Notes: generated by a model from the letters alone, not told the origin. DNA of 64,000 nucleotides from Zestosphaera sp. (GCA_038843015.1 JAWBSH010000001.1:1-64000); one strand, 5' to 3'. Numbered from the stretch's first letter, positions 37,750 through 46,589 are shown. Program-made: numbers and translations.

Positions 37750-38845
37750 CTCAAGCTACACGACTATATACTTCGGCCCCCAGCACCCTGGGGTACCGGG
37801 AAACATAGCTTTCAAGCTCTGGCTCGATGGGGAGAGAATAGTGAAGGCTGAGACCATTCCAGGATTCCTTCATAGAGGTTTTGAGAAGATGATGGAGAAT
37901 AGAACTTGGGAAATGAACGTCACGCTCAGTTATAGGTTCTGTGTAGAAGATCCTGACCATTTAGAAGTCGCTTACGCACTCAGCGTTGAAAAGATTTTCA
38001 AGACTGAAATACCCGAGAACGCTAGGTGGATGAGGGTGATACAGTGTGAGATGGGGAGGATAGCCTCCCACTTATTCTGGGGGCACTTTATGGGCGGTAG
38101 CGTTGGTCTGAGAACTCCTGCTTACTGGGCCGTAACCGCTAGAGAAGAGATTTTGAAGTGGTTTGCTAGGATCTCGGGACACCGAATATACCACAATCTC
38201 AGTGTTCCTGGTGGAGTGAGGTTTAAACCTCCCACTAACTTCAAGGAAGATACCCTCAGGCTACTTAACTACGTTGAGGAGGTTGCAGAAGATTTCAAGA
38301 AAGCGCTACTCGGCAATAAGATCTTCAGGGCAAGAACAAAAGGAGTTGGTAAGCTGAGTTCGAAAGAAGCGCTAGAACTCGGTATCACGGGACCAAGCTT
38401 AAGAGCGGGGGGATTAGCTTACGATCTCAGAAAGAAAGCACCTTACCTCGCATACGATAGGGTTAGCTTTGATGTGCCTACTGGGGAGGTCGGAGATGCT
38501 TTTGACAGGGCTGTAGTTAGGTTGAGAGAGATTACAGAGAGCGTGAAGATCGTCAAGCAAGCTATTGAGGAACTAAGGCTTGAAAAACCATTCAGAGTGA
38601 AAACTTCGATGTCAGCCCCGCCTGGAGAAGGCATTGCGAGAGTTGAGAGTGCGAGAGGAGAGTATATGATCCACATAGTTAGTGTTGGTGGGAGACGCCC
38701 CTACAGAGTAAGGCTGAGAAGCATGTCTATGCCTCTCCTCACTACGGCAATAAACAGGTTGCTTGAGAAAGAAGAAGTAACTATTGCTGACTTTCCAGTT
38801 ATTCTCGCATCTCTTGACCCGTGTCCACCAGACCTTGATAGGTGA
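37739..38845 (+). CDS. Mbs-like large subunit L (NuoD homologue, CxxD)
   Basis: Homologue of NiFe-hydrogenase large subunits and NuoD (PQHPGVPGN, PGFLHRGFEKMMENRTW). The two metal motifs are altered: N-terminal RFCVED (Cys68, Asp71) and C-terminal DPCPPD (Cys362, Asp365), i.e. CxxD twice where NiFe hydrogenases have CxxC. Loss of two of four Ni ligands is the known mark of the Mbx/Mbs group, which reduces polysulfide rather than protons, so a sulfane-sulfur reductase is inferred. ATG 37739 follows GGAGGT at 7 bases and overlaps the JK stop. Confidence 0.88.
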   Translation: MGDNSSYTTIYFGPQHPGVPGNIAFKLWLDGERIVKAETIPGFLHRGFEKMMENRTWEMNVTLSYRFCVEDPDHLEVAYALSVEKIFKTEIPENARWMRVIQCEMGRIASHLFWGHFMGGSVGLRTPAYWAVTAREEILKWFARISGHRIYHNLSVPGGVRFKPPTNFKEDTLRLLNYVEEVAEDFKKALLGNKIFRARTKGVGKLSSKEALELGITGPSLRAGGLAYDLRKKAPYLAYDRVSFDVPTGEVGDAFDRAVVRLREITESVKIVKQAIEELRLEKPFRVKTSMSAPPGEGIARVESARGEYMIHIVSVGGRRPYRVRLRSMSMPLLTTAINRLLEKEEVTIADFPVILASLDPCPPDLDR

Positions 38846-38851
38846 TCGTTG

Positions 38852-39304
38852 ATGGTCGTCTCCACTCTCCTTAAGTCATTAAAGTACTTGGCTCAAAAAC
38901 CTTACACGAGGCTCGTTCCCGACAGAGACAAGCCATTTAAAACAAGCACGTTGAGAGGGGCTCACGTACTCGATATGTCTAAGTGTACTGGTTGCTCAAT
39001 GTGCCAGCAAGTATGTCCTGCTGCATGTATCGACATGGTATCTGTAGAAGGTAAGTATCCACAGAATCCTAAGTCCAGGTTTCCAAGGATAGACCATAGT
39101 AAGTGTACTTTCTGTGCCCTTTGTGTTGAGTATTGCCCCTTTAATGCCTTATCTATGACGAGCGCTACCGGCTTCGAGCTCTTTACTGTGGATAAGTCCA
39201 AAACTTTTAAACAACCATTTGACCTAGTCAAGCCCCTGGGAGAAAGTACGGTGAGTAAAGAAGATTTCAGAAAACCTTACTCAAGTGAGGGTGAGTCTAA
39301 GTGA
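38852..39304 (+). CDS. Mbh/Mbs subunit N (NuoI-like 2[4Fe-4S] ferredoxin)
   Basis: Electron-entry subunit that passes electrons from soluble ferredoxin to the J cluster. Two classical motifs are present: CTGCSMCQQVCP (about 45-56) and CTFCALCVEYCP (about 85-96). The N-terminus has a short amphipathic stretch like NuoI. A near-perfect GGTGATC lies 4 bases before ATG 38852, overlapping the stop of subunit L. Confidence 0.9.
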   Translation: MVVSTLLKSLKYLAQKPYTRLVPDRDKPFKTSTLRGAHVLDMSKCTGCSMCQQVCPAACIDMVSVEGKYPQNPKSRFPRIDHSKCTFCALCVEYCPFNALSMTSATGFELFTVDKSKTFKQPFDLVKPLGESTVSKEDFRKPYSSEGESK

Positions 39305-39582
39305 ATTCAGCAGTGCTTGATCAATTCATCCCACTACTTATAGCTCTGTTCGCAACAGCAATGATAATTTATTCTGTGAGAGTCTTTACGTCTAAAAACA
39401 TCGCTGACGCCACACTCGCCGTGGACGCCTTGACAGTTGACCTCTTAGTCATTTTCATTCTCATAGCATTATACTATAAGTCAACCTTCCTCCTGATAGG
39501 CGCTGTCCCCTTAGCTACTTGGGTCCTTATTCTAGACATTGTCGTGGCGAGATACTTAGATAAGGTAGGTGCTGAGAAATGA
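39301..39582 (+). CDS. Mbh/Mbs MrpF-like subunit (B)
   Basis: A 93-residue protein with three helices and the MrpF pattern VFTSKNIADATLAVDALTVDLLV. Part of the ion-translocating Mrp module. The GTG start overlaps the ferredoxin stop (GTGA) and the gene ends overlapping the next (ATGA). Confidence 0.85.
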   Translation: MNSAVLDQFIPLLIALFATAMIIYSVRVFTSKNIADATLAVDALTVDLLVIFILIALYYKSTFLLIGAVPLATWVLILDIVVARYLDKVGAEK

Positions 39583-39950
39583 TTGATGCAGTCTTATTCT
39601 ACGTTGGGCTAAGCATAACCCTGGTTGGCGGGGTCATGGATGTGGTGGCTGCTGTAGGATTCTTCAAGTTCAAAGACTTCTACACAAGACTTCACGCAGC
39701 AACTGTGGGAGCCATAGGTGGTGGATTCTACCCTCTCGTCGGCTTAGCCCTCATGACGCTTAGCCTAGATATCGCACTTCAAATGAAGCTTACTTTCGCT
39801 GGAATCTGCCTACTCTCGGCTGCAATCATTGCTGTCGGAGTGCCCTCAGGGACGCATGCGTTGGCTAGAGCTTCATATAGGTCGCGAGAAGCTAAGCCAG
39901 TCGTAATAGGAGACAAGCTAAGAGAGAAGCTGGAGGGTGCTAAGAATTGA
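39579..39950 (+). CDS. Mbh/Mbs MrpG-like subunit (C)
   Basis: A 123-residue three-helix protein with the MrpG signature AAVGFFKFKDFYTRLHAATVG. Part of the Mrp ion-translocating module. ATG overlaps the previous stop. Confidence 0.87.
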   Translation: MIDAVLFYVGLSITLVGGVMDVVAAVGFFKFKDFYTRLHAATVGAIGGGFYPLVGLALMTLSLDIALQMKLTFAGICLLSAAIIAVGVPSGTHALARASYRSREAKPVVIGDKLREKLEGAKN

Positions 39951-40198
39951 TAATGCTCATGCTCGCTTCAATAGCTTCAACTCTCGCGCTGATAGCAACT
40001 ATCATAGCAGTCTACTCCAGGGACGTAGCCAAGACCATAATCATCGCTGGAATCGAATCTGTTTTTTACGCAGTAGTCCTTTCTATTTTCCTAGCCCCAG
40101 ACCTACTCATAGCTTACATAGCAGTCGGGCTCGGCTCAAACACGGCAATACTGTTTTACGTACTCTCAAAAGGTGAGAGGTATGAGGAAGAGGATTGA
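39947..40198 (+). CDS. Mbh/Mbs subunit D (MrpB N-terminal-like, DUF4040)
   Basis: A small (83 aa) three-helix subunit with the DUF4040-type stretch SVFYAVVLSIFLAPDLLIAYIAVGLGSNTAILFY. The TTG start overlaps the previous stop (TTGA) and has GGGTG 7-8 bases upstream. An ATG 6 bases on is an alternative. A second frame (39937-40176) over the same region is a shadow. Confidence 0.82.
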   Translation: MIMLMLASIASTLALIATIIAVYSRDVAKTIIIAGIESVFYAVVLSIFLAPDLLIAYIAVGLGSNTAILFYVLSKGERYEEED

Positions 40199-40967
40199 AG
40201 TAATCATTCCAATTTTACTTGGGGCCGGGCTATACCTCTTACTCTATATGACGGGTTTACTCACAATGTGGAAAGACTTAACTACACTAGCTTCAAAGTA
40301 TCTTAAAATGATTCCAGATATTCTCAACCCTTACACGTCAGCGAGTTACGAAGTAGTCACCTCAGTAATATGGGACCAAAGAGGTTTCGACACTTTCTTC
40401 GAGACAACAGTGCTTTTCTTAGCGATAATCGCTGCGGTAGGGTTGTTTGATAGAGTCATTAGTCAGGACGTGGAGAATCATCGAATGACTCTGATACCGA
40501 GATTAGCTGTCAGGGTGCTGGCTCCAGTAACAGTAATAGTGTCAGTCTCTGTTGCTGTTCACGGGCACATTTCACCTGGTGGGGGATTCCAAGGAGGGGT
40601 CGTCTTTGTCATGGCACCACTAATGTTCATGCTCGCGTTTTCCAGTGGTTTCATCTTAAGAGCAGGCTTCAAAAGCGACCGCCTTATGGTCATGCGTGGT
40701 TTCGCATTAAGCTTAATCGCATTGACCGGGCTTATACCCCTCATATATGGGTATACGAAGTCTGTTAATGCCTACTTATTTCAGAATCTATTGAAGCCAG
40801 ACTCTTCCTTCACTTACCCGGCGTGGGTCGACATAGGACCTATCCGAATACTACTCTCCGGGAGCTTGATACTATACAACGTTTTCGAGTATGTCGCGGT
40901 CTTTGCAGGGTTTACGGTTGCTCTATATCTTTTGACGAAGGTATTTGAGGAGGGGGTCAAGAAGTGA
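40182..40967 (+). CDS. Mbh/Mbs subunits E-F fusion (MrpB-like)
   Basis: A 261-residue membrane protein combining the parts called E and F in Thermococcales. The first 90 residues have two helices and a loop; the MrpB C-terminal block RLAVRVLAPVTVIVSVSVAVHGHISPGGGFQGGVV follows with GGGFQGG conserved. ATG 40182 is preferred because GGTG lies 6 bases before it. The gene overlaps subunit D by a few bases. Confidence 0.83.
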   Translation: MRKRIEVIIPILLGAGLYLLLYMTGLLTMWKDLTTLASKYLKMIPDILNPYTSASYEVVTSVIWDQRGFDTFFETTVLFLAIIAAVGLFDRVISQDVENHRMTLIPRLAVRVLAPVTVIVSVSVAVHGHISPGGGFQGGVVFVMAPLMFMLAFSSGFILRAGFKSDRLMVMRGFALSLIALTGLIPLIYGYTKSVNAYLFQNLLKPDSSFTYPAWVDIGPIRILLSGSLILYNVFEYVAVFAGFTVALYLLTKVFEEGVKK

Positions 40968-41371
40968 TTGAGGAGCTTGCCTGGTACTACATAGGTTTCA
41001 CAACACTTCTGACTATGGCTTTCTCAGCTTACGGGCTAGCCGTGAAGCCACATATAGTTAAGAAAATGGCTCTATTTACGATATTGAGTGATGCTATCTA
41101 CGTGCTCTTAATCTACTTAGGATACAGACCATCCGCTTCCGCACCTCCCGTCTATCCTGGAGGGAGTTTAGAAAACCCCGTATTACCCAGTAGTAGCGAG
41201 ACTTCAGTTTTTGCCACATTAAGTGTAGATCCTGTTCCACAGGTTTTGATAGTAACGGCGATCGTTATAGGACTAGCTATCTTTATACTGATGGCTGTAA
41301 TTGCTGTCAAGATCGCTAGCGAAACAGGCACCCTGAACCTGTTAAGAATTGAGAGAGGTGAAGAGAGGTGA
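40964..41371 (+). CDS. Mbh/Mbs subunit G (MrpC/NuoK-like)
   Basis: A 135-residue three-helix protein. The final helix PVPQVLIVTAIVIGLAIFILMAVIAVKI is the characteristic MrpC/NuoK end with its DP-x-PQALVLTAIVI-like motif. The Pro/Ser-rich loop between helices 2 and 3 is longer than in NuoK. GTG overlaps the preceding stop. Confidence 0.85.
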   Translation: MIEELAWYYIGFTTLLTMAFSAYGLAVKPHIVKKMALFTILSDAIYVLLIYLGYRPSASAPPVYPGGSLENPVLPSSSETSVFATLSVDPVPQVLIVTAIVIGLAIFILMAVIAVKIASETGTLNLLRIERGEER

Positions 41372-41868
41372 GGAGTGCCTACATAATAGTCTACGGTTTA
41401 CTCCTAACCGTGGTATATTTGCTTTACACAGGATCTACTAGCACAGTAGAATTAGTCTTAGCAGTATTGTCGGGTGTTGTTGTAGCAGCAGTCTTTTCCA
41501 AAGGATTGATCCAAAATTCCTCGAAAATAAGCCTAGGGAGATTTCTGAAGTCTATTCAGTACCTCATTCTCTACTTCACAGTAATCGAGATTAAGGCGCA
41601 TTGGAGTGTTTTAAAACTAATATTGAAACCAAACGTGAGCTACAGACCGGCTATTGTTAGAATTCCTTATGATTTAGAGAGTGATTATTCAGTGTTCGCT
41701 GTAGCTAACTCAATAACAAATACTCCTGGAACGGTAGTTGTGGATTTAGACGAGAAGGAGAAGCACTTCTACGTTCACTGGATAAACGCCCCCTCACTTA
41801 ACGATGAGGAGGCAAAAAGAATGATTTCTCTAGATTTCGAGAAACGTATTCGTGAGATATTCGAGTAG
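41368..41868 (+). CDS. Mbh/Mbs subunit A (MrpE-like)
   Basis: A 166-residue MrpE homologue: two N-terminal helices, the KAHWSVLKLILKPN segment with the RPAIVRIPYDLESDYSVFAVANSITNTPGTVVVDL core and a small soluble C-terminus. It starts at GTG overlapping the previous stop (GTGA), with AGAGAGG upstream. Confidence 0.85.
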   Translation: MRSAYIIVYGLLLTVVYLLYTGSTSTVELVLAVLSGVVVAAVFSKGLIQNSSKISLGRFLKSIQYLILYFTVIEIKAHWSVLKLILKPNVSYRPAIVRIPYDLESDYSVFAVANSITNTPGTVVVDLDEKEKHFYVHWINAPSLNDEEAKRMISLDFEKRIREIFE

Positions 41869-41878
41869 GTGGTGAGTG

Positions 41879-42220
41879 ATGAGTATTCAAGACTTTCTAA
41901 TCACGTATCTTGTTCTCAGTTTAGTAAATAGCGCAATAATATTTTTAGTCTTCTACTACCTATTCCAGAAACTCGTGGCCTCCAAGACTCCCGAAGAGAG
42001 AAACGTGATTTCAGACTACATCGTTATGGGAGGCTTCCCTTACGACGAGCCCCCTAGACAGTCTATAGCCGGAATGGTTAGAGATATCTTCAGGAGAGCG
42101 CTCGGCACCACTAAGGTACGAGGGTGGTATTGGGTATTCACAGGAGTTGGGAGGTGGTATGCTTTGGGATTGCTAGTTCTCCTCATGTTAATTATTGCTT
42201 CACTCATGTATGGGTGGTGA
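41879..42220 (+). CDS. Mbh/Mbs small membrane subunit (I-like)
   Basis: A 113-residue protein with one helix at each end and a polar middle (VISDYIVMGGFPYDEPPRQS). By operon position just before subunit M and by topology it matches MbhI, which links the hydrogenase-like and Mrp-like modules. Sequence support alone is weak. ATG 41879 follows GGTGGTG at 4 bases. Confidence 0.65.
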   Translation: MSIQDFLITYLVLSLVNSAIIFLVFYYLFQKLVASKTPEERNVISDYIVMGGFPYDEPPRQSIAGMVRDIFRRALGTTKVRGWYWVFTGVGRWYALGLLVLLMLIIASLMYGW

Positions 42221-42222
42221 GT

Positions 42223-43197
42223 ATGGAGATTCTCCACCTTCTAATTCAAGCTCTAGTCTACCCTGGCTTGCTCTTCACTATAGTGCTCATAATATTCACT
42301 CAGTGGATTAGTAGGAAGCTCTCGGCGAGACTTCAGTTCAGGCGAGGACCCGTTCACGCAGGACCTGCTGGACTCCTCCAACCATTAGCAGATTTGTTGA
42401 AACTTGTTTCGAAAAAAGATCTAATCAACAAGTATTCATTAAGGCTGAGCCCTATTCTAGCAATCTGCTTCGCGATAGGGCTTATCATCGTTGCTCAGTT
42501 AGTGCTCCCTGTCGCCTACTATCCTCTTCAAGCATCATTTGACTTCATAGTGATTCTTTATTCTCTCCTTGTAATCCCCTTTTCCCTAGCCTACTTATCT
42601 CTAGCGCACCCTAATCCTTACGCAAACATAGGGGCTGCTAGATATCTCGCGCTACTAGCGGTCTCAGAGCCTGTCTACGCGATCAGTCTCTTCGTTCCGG
42701 TTATTATATCCTCTAGATATTTTGGAGCGGAGTACTCGCTCTACCTAGCAACTGTAAACTCAAGAAATTCCTGGCTTGTGTCGCCGTCAAAGACTGCTGC
42801 TATGTTTGTTGCTTTGATAGTGAGTTTCACGGCTATGCTCGCCATCTTAATGACTAAGCCTTTTGACACTCCCGAGGCTGAGTCAGAAATATACTGGGGG
42901 ATCTTCACAGAGCTCGGCGGTCCGAGACTGGCTCTGGGCTTCTTCCTCAAGTTCGCTGAGAGGATAGTATATCCATTAATTTTCTCAGCACTCTTCCTCG
43001 GGGGAACCTACCCGTTCCAACCAGAGTTCACAATTCAAGGAGCTATGACTCTATACCTAAAGACAATAGGGGTGTTCGCAGCAATAACAATCCTAGATAA
43101 CATCCTGCCAAGGTATAAGCCTGAACAAGCCGTAAAATTCATCCTGAAATACCTCTACCCACTAGCTATATTCAGCCTGGTCTTAGCCTCAATATAA
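42223..43197 (+). CDS. Mbh/Mbs subunit M (NuoH-like)
   Basis: Membrane anchor subunit of complex I type (about 324 residues, eight helices) that connects the peripheral arm to the membrane. Conserved blocks include RRGPVHAGPAGLLQPLADLLKL and PFDTPEAESEI, with the acidic residues that line the proton path. ATG 42223 is chosen: GGGTGGTGA lies just before it and the longer frame to 42124 only overlaps the previous gene. It is last in the operon. Confidence 0.92.
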   Translation: MEILHLLIQALVYPGLLFTIVLIIFTQWISRKLSARLQFRRGPVHAGPAGLLQPLADLLKLVSKKDLINKYSLRLSPILAICFAIGLIIVAQLVLPVAYYPLQASFDFIVILYSLLVIPFSLAYLSLAHPNPYANIGAARYLALLAVSEPVYAISLFVPVIISSRYFGAEYSLYLATVNSRNSWLVSPSKTAAMFVALIVSFTAMLAILMTKPFDTPEAESEIYWGIFTELGGPRLALGFFLKFAERIVYPLIFSALFLGGTYPFQPEFTIQGAMTLYLKTIGVFAAITILDNILPRYKPEQAVKFILKYLYPLAIFSLVLASI

Positions 43198-43275
43198 GAC
43201 GAAAACCTTTAAGAAAAGATTTGCCTTAATCTCTCTCTTCTCTAGATCCTCAGAGTCAACCACTAATGTGCGTAT

Positions 43276-43701
43276 CTAGAAGTCACCGCAAGTCTCTGAA
43301 AAAATAATCTTAATCTCGTACTCAGCTCTTTCAACAGAGTCAGCCGCGTGAACTATATTCTCTCTTACAGAGAGGGCGTAATCCCCTCTTATAGTTCCTG
43401 GAAGTGCTTCCCTACCGTCTGTAGAGCCTATCAAGTTCCTCACTACCTTGACAGCTTCATCCCCTTCAACAACCATAGCTACTATAGGTCCGGAAGCCAT
43501 GAACTTTATTAAGTCTTCGTAGAACGGCTTGCCTTTATGGACGTCGTATAGTCGCTCAATACACTCTACGGTGGGGTATATCATCCTTAAACGAGTTATT
43601 TTGAGGTCTTTATTCTCAATCCTCTTTATTACCTCGCCTATTAGTCCTCTCCTGACTCCGTCAGGCTTCACTATCACTACAGTTCTCTCCAGCAAATTCA
43701 T
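43276..43701 (-). CDS. ndk: nucleoside diphosphate kinase
   Basis: Exchanges terminal phosphates between nucleotides. The ferredoxin-like fold starts ERTVVIVKPDGVRRGLIGEVI; the phosphorylated His is in NIVHAADS (about residue 117) and GSTDGREALPGTIRGDYA is the nucleotide loop. 141 residues. It overlaps the L24e stop by 4 bases in the S28e-L24e-ndk operon, a common archaeal arrangement. Confidence 0.97.
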   Translation of the reverse strand: MNLLERTVVIVKPDGVRRGLIGEVIKRIENKDLKITRLRMIYPTVECIERLYDVHKGKPFYEDLIKFMASGPIVAMVVEGDEAVKVVRNLIGSTDGREALPGTIRGDYALSVRENIVHAADSVERAEYEIKIIFSETCGDF

Positions 43702-43892
43702 GCCCTCGAGCTCTTCTTACCTAAGAAGTATCTAGACCACGGGACTCTCTTAGGGTCTCTGCCCAGTTTATAGTTCTTGAAACATTTGCTAGAACAGAAA
43801 TGAAGGAGCGTGCCGTCATTCTTAACCAGAGTTAATCCAGTGCCTGGAGGTATTTCGCTACCGCAGAATGAACACTTATCTACTCGAACCAT
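43698..43892 (-). CDS. rpl24e: ribosomal protein L24e
   Basis: Zinc-binding large-subunit protein of 64 residues: CSFCG (about 7-11) and the later CSSKCFKNYK supply the four Cys. The C-terminus RVPWSRYFLGKK is typical. It lies between S28e and ndk. Confidence 0.97.
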   Translation of the reverse strand: MVRVDKCSFCGSEIPPGTGLTLVKNDGTLLHFCSSKCFKNYKLGRDPKRVPWSRYFLGKKSSRA

Positions 43893-43903
43893 TAATAACC
43901 ACC

Positions 43904-44167
43904 TTACCTCCTAGCAGTGAGTTTCCTAGCTTCTCTTTCGGTCTCTCTCAAAATAATTATGTCTCCTACACGCACAGGACCTTTCACGTTTCTCGTCAGT
44001 ATCCTGCCTTTATCTCTGCCCTCGAGAACTCTAACCCTAACCTGAGTAATCTCTCCAGTAACGCCCGTACGTCCTATTATCTGGAGTACCTCAGCCGGAA
44101 ACCCAAACTCCTCAGTAACTTCAGTCGGTTGTTGAGTTATGTCGACCTTCTTGCCTTCCCCACTCAC
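43904..44167 (-). CDS. rps28e: ribosomal protein S28e
   Basis: An OB-fold small-subunit protein of 87 residues with the S28e core [32 protein letters not shown] and the ending [14 protein letters not shown] start; GGTG lies 7 bases before it. It is first in the S28e-L24e-ndk operon. Confidence 0.97.
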   Translation of the reverse strand: MSGEGKKVDITQQPTEVTEEFGFPAEVLQIIGRTGVTGEITQVRVRVLEGRDKGRILTRNVKGPVRVGDIIILRETEREARKLTARR

Positions 44168-44199
44168 TCCTCAACACCTTAAAGATGACTTGAAATACA

Positions 44200-44207
44200 C
44201 TTATAAG
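44200..44207 (-). promoter_or_regulatory. TATA box for the S28e operon
   Basis: CTTATAAG lies about 35 bases before the S28e start codon, predicting transcription from about 44178. Confidence 0.55.
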
Positions 44208-44334
44208 TATTTCGTGTGTTACCAGGTTTAATGACTGAGTCTGTTAAGAGTAGACTCAGAAGTCTCCTGACTTATCTAAAACCTTCACACAAAAACTAAT
44301 TAGGTGTTGTTTGAGCTACGATGCTTGAGTTGGC

Positions 44335-44718
44335 CTAGGCGCCCTTAGCTTTAAGATCTTGGTATGCTTTAGTTAATTCCTCTACTAACTCCTTAGCTTG
44401 ACCGGGCTCAACTATAGCTACTGCTGCAGCGCCTACCTGAAGTCCTGATTCCTCACCTAACCTCTTCTTGCTGGGAACGTATATGTACGGTATCTTCTTT
44501 TCCTCACATAATAGTGGGAGGTGCATCACTACCTCAGGAGGCTCCACATCCTCAGCTATTACTACTATCTTAGCTAAGCCTCTCTCGACGGCCTTGGTAG
44601 TTTCGTTGGCTCCTCTCCTAACCTTTCCGCCAGTCTCTCTGGCTTTCTTAACAGCTTCATAAGCTTTCTCAGCTATTTCTGGCGGTGTCTTAAACTTTAT
44701 GTGAACAGGTTTACTCAT
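44335..44718 (-). CDS. rpl7ae: ribosomal protein L7Ae
   Basis: K-turn RNA-binding protein used in the 50S subunit, C/D and H/ACA guide RNPs and RNase P. Typical blocks: [56 protein letters not shown]. About 127 residues. ATG 44718 follows GAGGGG; ATG 44724 is an alternative. Its promoter box CTTATAAG is at about 44766-44773. The 167-base gap to S28e has no gene. Confidence 0.97.
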   Translation of the reverse strand: MSKPVHIKFKTPPEIAEKAYEAVKKARETGGKVRRGANETTKAVERGLAKIVVIAEDVEPPEVVMHLPLLCEEKKIPYIYVPSKKRLGEESGLQVGAAAVAIVEPGQAKELVEELTKAYQDLKAKGA

Positions 44719-44765
44719 CCTCATCCCCTCTGGTCGTCGTACCAGAGATTATAGGTAACTTAAGA

Positions 44766-44773
44766 CTTATAAG
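44766..44773 (-). promoter_or_regulatory. TATA box for rpl7ae
   Basis: CTTATAAG, 48 bases before the start codon, in the gap after the GluRS gene. It predicts transcription from about 44745. Confidence 0.5.
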
Positions 44774-44804
44774 CTTTCAACGAAAATCGGGAAGTAAAGT
44801 TTTC

Positions 44805-46589
44805 TTATTCATGCATGAACACAGCTTCCACGAAATCTTCCTTGCTTAACGCGCGTTTACGTATCTTAACGAAACCATACCTAACTAACTGCACCTTACT
44901 CTCTGGCTCTAGCTCTCTCAATGCTGGCTCACTTAACCCACTCACTCTACGAAGATCGAGGTCTTTAGGGACTAGTATCTCTAGCTTGACATTATCTCTT
45001 GCAGGGACCCACTGAATTATAGGCATCCTAGCTTCTTTTGCTTGTTTTAGGTCTCTACCCACGTACTCACTAACTAGCACGTCTTCTCTTATCTCAACTA
45101 ACCTCACATTACATAATTCCATCAGCCTAAACATTCCTGCCTTCTTGACTTCCTCTAAATCACCGCGATCTATGAGTACCCGTAGTTCCCCTGAAGAAAC
45201 GTCTAGTAATATCTCCCTACTACCTAGGAAAGAGTTCTCAGGATGATTAGCTAAGACAGCTTTAGTGGGACCCGAATAATTAGAGATTCGCAACTCTATA
45301 GGGGTGAAAACAGCCATTAATCTCTTCGTATTCTTATCTATGAGTTTTCTATTTAAAGCAGCTATGTTGTCCCAGCTTATAGAAGCGTCACTCTGCTTAA
45401 TACCCACATCAATGATTATCTCACGCACAGTCTGAGCCTCAATACCCCTATTTCTCAACGAAGCTATCGTGCCGAATCTAATATCAGAAGGACCCTCAAA
45501 CTCGCCGGGCCTGCTAGAAATTAATTCCTTTATCTTAGACTTACTCAGAATAAGCCCTTCTAAATTGAGTCTACCTAGATTTAATACGGCGGGATAAACC
45601 CAGCCTAAGTGCTGATACACGTACCTCTGCTTAACGGTGTTGAGTGCGTGCTCCCTACCCCTGAGTATGTGCGTAACACCCATCAAGTGATCGTCTACTC
45701 CCGCAGCAAAATTATATGTAGGCCACACAACATACTTAGAACCTACTATAGGGTGCGGGTGCTTGCCCGTGTCTATAATCCTGAAAGCAACCCAGTCAAC
45801 TACTGAGAAGTCCGGGTGATTTAAGTCTGTCTTTACCCTAAGTACGGCTTCACCCTCACTAAAATAGCCTGACCTCATCTTATCAAAGAGTTCTAAGTTT
45901 TTCTCAGGAGTGACATTCCTGTGCGGGCAGGCTACACGCCTCAGCCTAAACTCTCTAAAAGCTTTCTGAGAACATAAATCAACATAAGCTGCACCCCTAC
46001 TTAAGAGCTCTTCAGCAACCTCATAGTATAGCTTCATCCTCAGAGACTGGATATACTCCTCATCCCACTCAACACCTAACCACTTCAAATCTTCTTTTAT
46101 TTGACGGTAAGCTTCTGGAATCGGAGCCTTTATCCTAGGGTCAGTGTCCTCGAAACGTAGAATCATTACCCCGCCATACATTCTCGCGTATTCATAGCTC
46201 AGTATAGCTGGTCTAGCGTTCCCTAAGTGTATGTAAAAATCTGGATTTGGGGCAAATCTGGTTCTAATCACTCTATACTGGTCAGCTTGAGGGAGTGGCG
46301 GTAGCCTCTTCTTCTCTTCTTCTCTCCCCCTCTTCTGCTCTAACAACTCTGGAAACTCACTCATTAAGAGTTTTTTCTGGTCTTCAAAACTCAGTGAGTT
46401 GACTTCCCTGACGACCTGAGACACGTACTTAGCTAATTCTCTAGCTAGAGGCTTTAGCTCAGGATGCTCTCCTAAAACAGCACTTATGACAGGACCTTCT
46501 ACAGCCTTTCCCCCGTGCTCGTAAGCGTTCTTGAGAGCTAGCCCTCTAATCAGCTTCTTAACTTCTGGGGGTATTGCTTCATTACTCAC
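44805..46589 (-). CDS. gltX: glutamyl-tRNA synthetase (archaeal, GlnRS-like)
   Basis: Charges tRNA-Glu, and probably tRNA-Gln before amidation. An archaeal N-terminal helical domain (about 1-100) precedes the class I core with TRFAPNPDFYIHLGNARPA (HIGH equivalent) and the KMSKS equivalent ILSKSKIKELI (about 350). The C-terminal half has GlnRS-like beta-barrel anticodon domains rather than the bacterial helical cage. GTG 46589 is preferred because GGTG lies 6 bases before it; GTG 46598 is the alternative. It overlaps the upstream gene. Confidence 0.94.
   Translation of the reverse strand: MSNEAIPPEVKKLIRGLALKNAYEHGGKAVEGPVISAVLGEHPELKPLARELAKYVSQVVREVNSLSFEDQKKLLMSEFPELLEQKRGREEEKKRLPPLPQADQYRVIRTRFAPNPDFYIHLGNARPAILSYEYARMYGGVMILRFEDTDPRIKAPIPEAYRQIKEDLKWLGVEWDEEYIQSLRMKLYYEVAEELLSRGAAYVDLCSQKAFREFRLRRVACPHRNVTPEKNLELFDKMRSGYFSEGEAVLRVKTDLNHPDFSVVDWVAFRIIDTGKHPHPIVGSKYVVWPTYNFAAGVDDHLMGVTHILRGREHALNTVKQRYVYQHLGWVYPAVLNLGRLNLEGLILSKSKIKELISSRPGEFEGPSDIRFGTIASLRNRGIEAQTVREIIIDVGIKQSDASISWDNIAALNRKLIDKNTKRLMAVFTPIELRISNYSGPTKAVLANHPENSFLGSREILLDVSSGELRVLIDRGDLEEVKKAGMFRLMELCNVRLVEIREDVLVSEYVGRDLKQAKEARMPIIQWVPARDNVKLEILVPKDLDLRRVSGLSEPALRELEPESKVQLVRYGFVKIRKRALSKEDFVEAVFMHE

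Noticed and set aside
39937-40176. Second frame overlapping subunit D
   Set aside because: Its composition (Asn/Ser/His-rich, no helices) is unlike an Mrp subunit, while the frame from 39947 has the DUF4040 pattern and proper stop-start overlap.
35189-43197. Calling the operon a membrane-bound NiFe hydrogenase (Mbh)
   Set aside because: The large subunit lacks two of the four Cys needed for the NiFe site (CxxD twice), so hydrogen production is unlikely.
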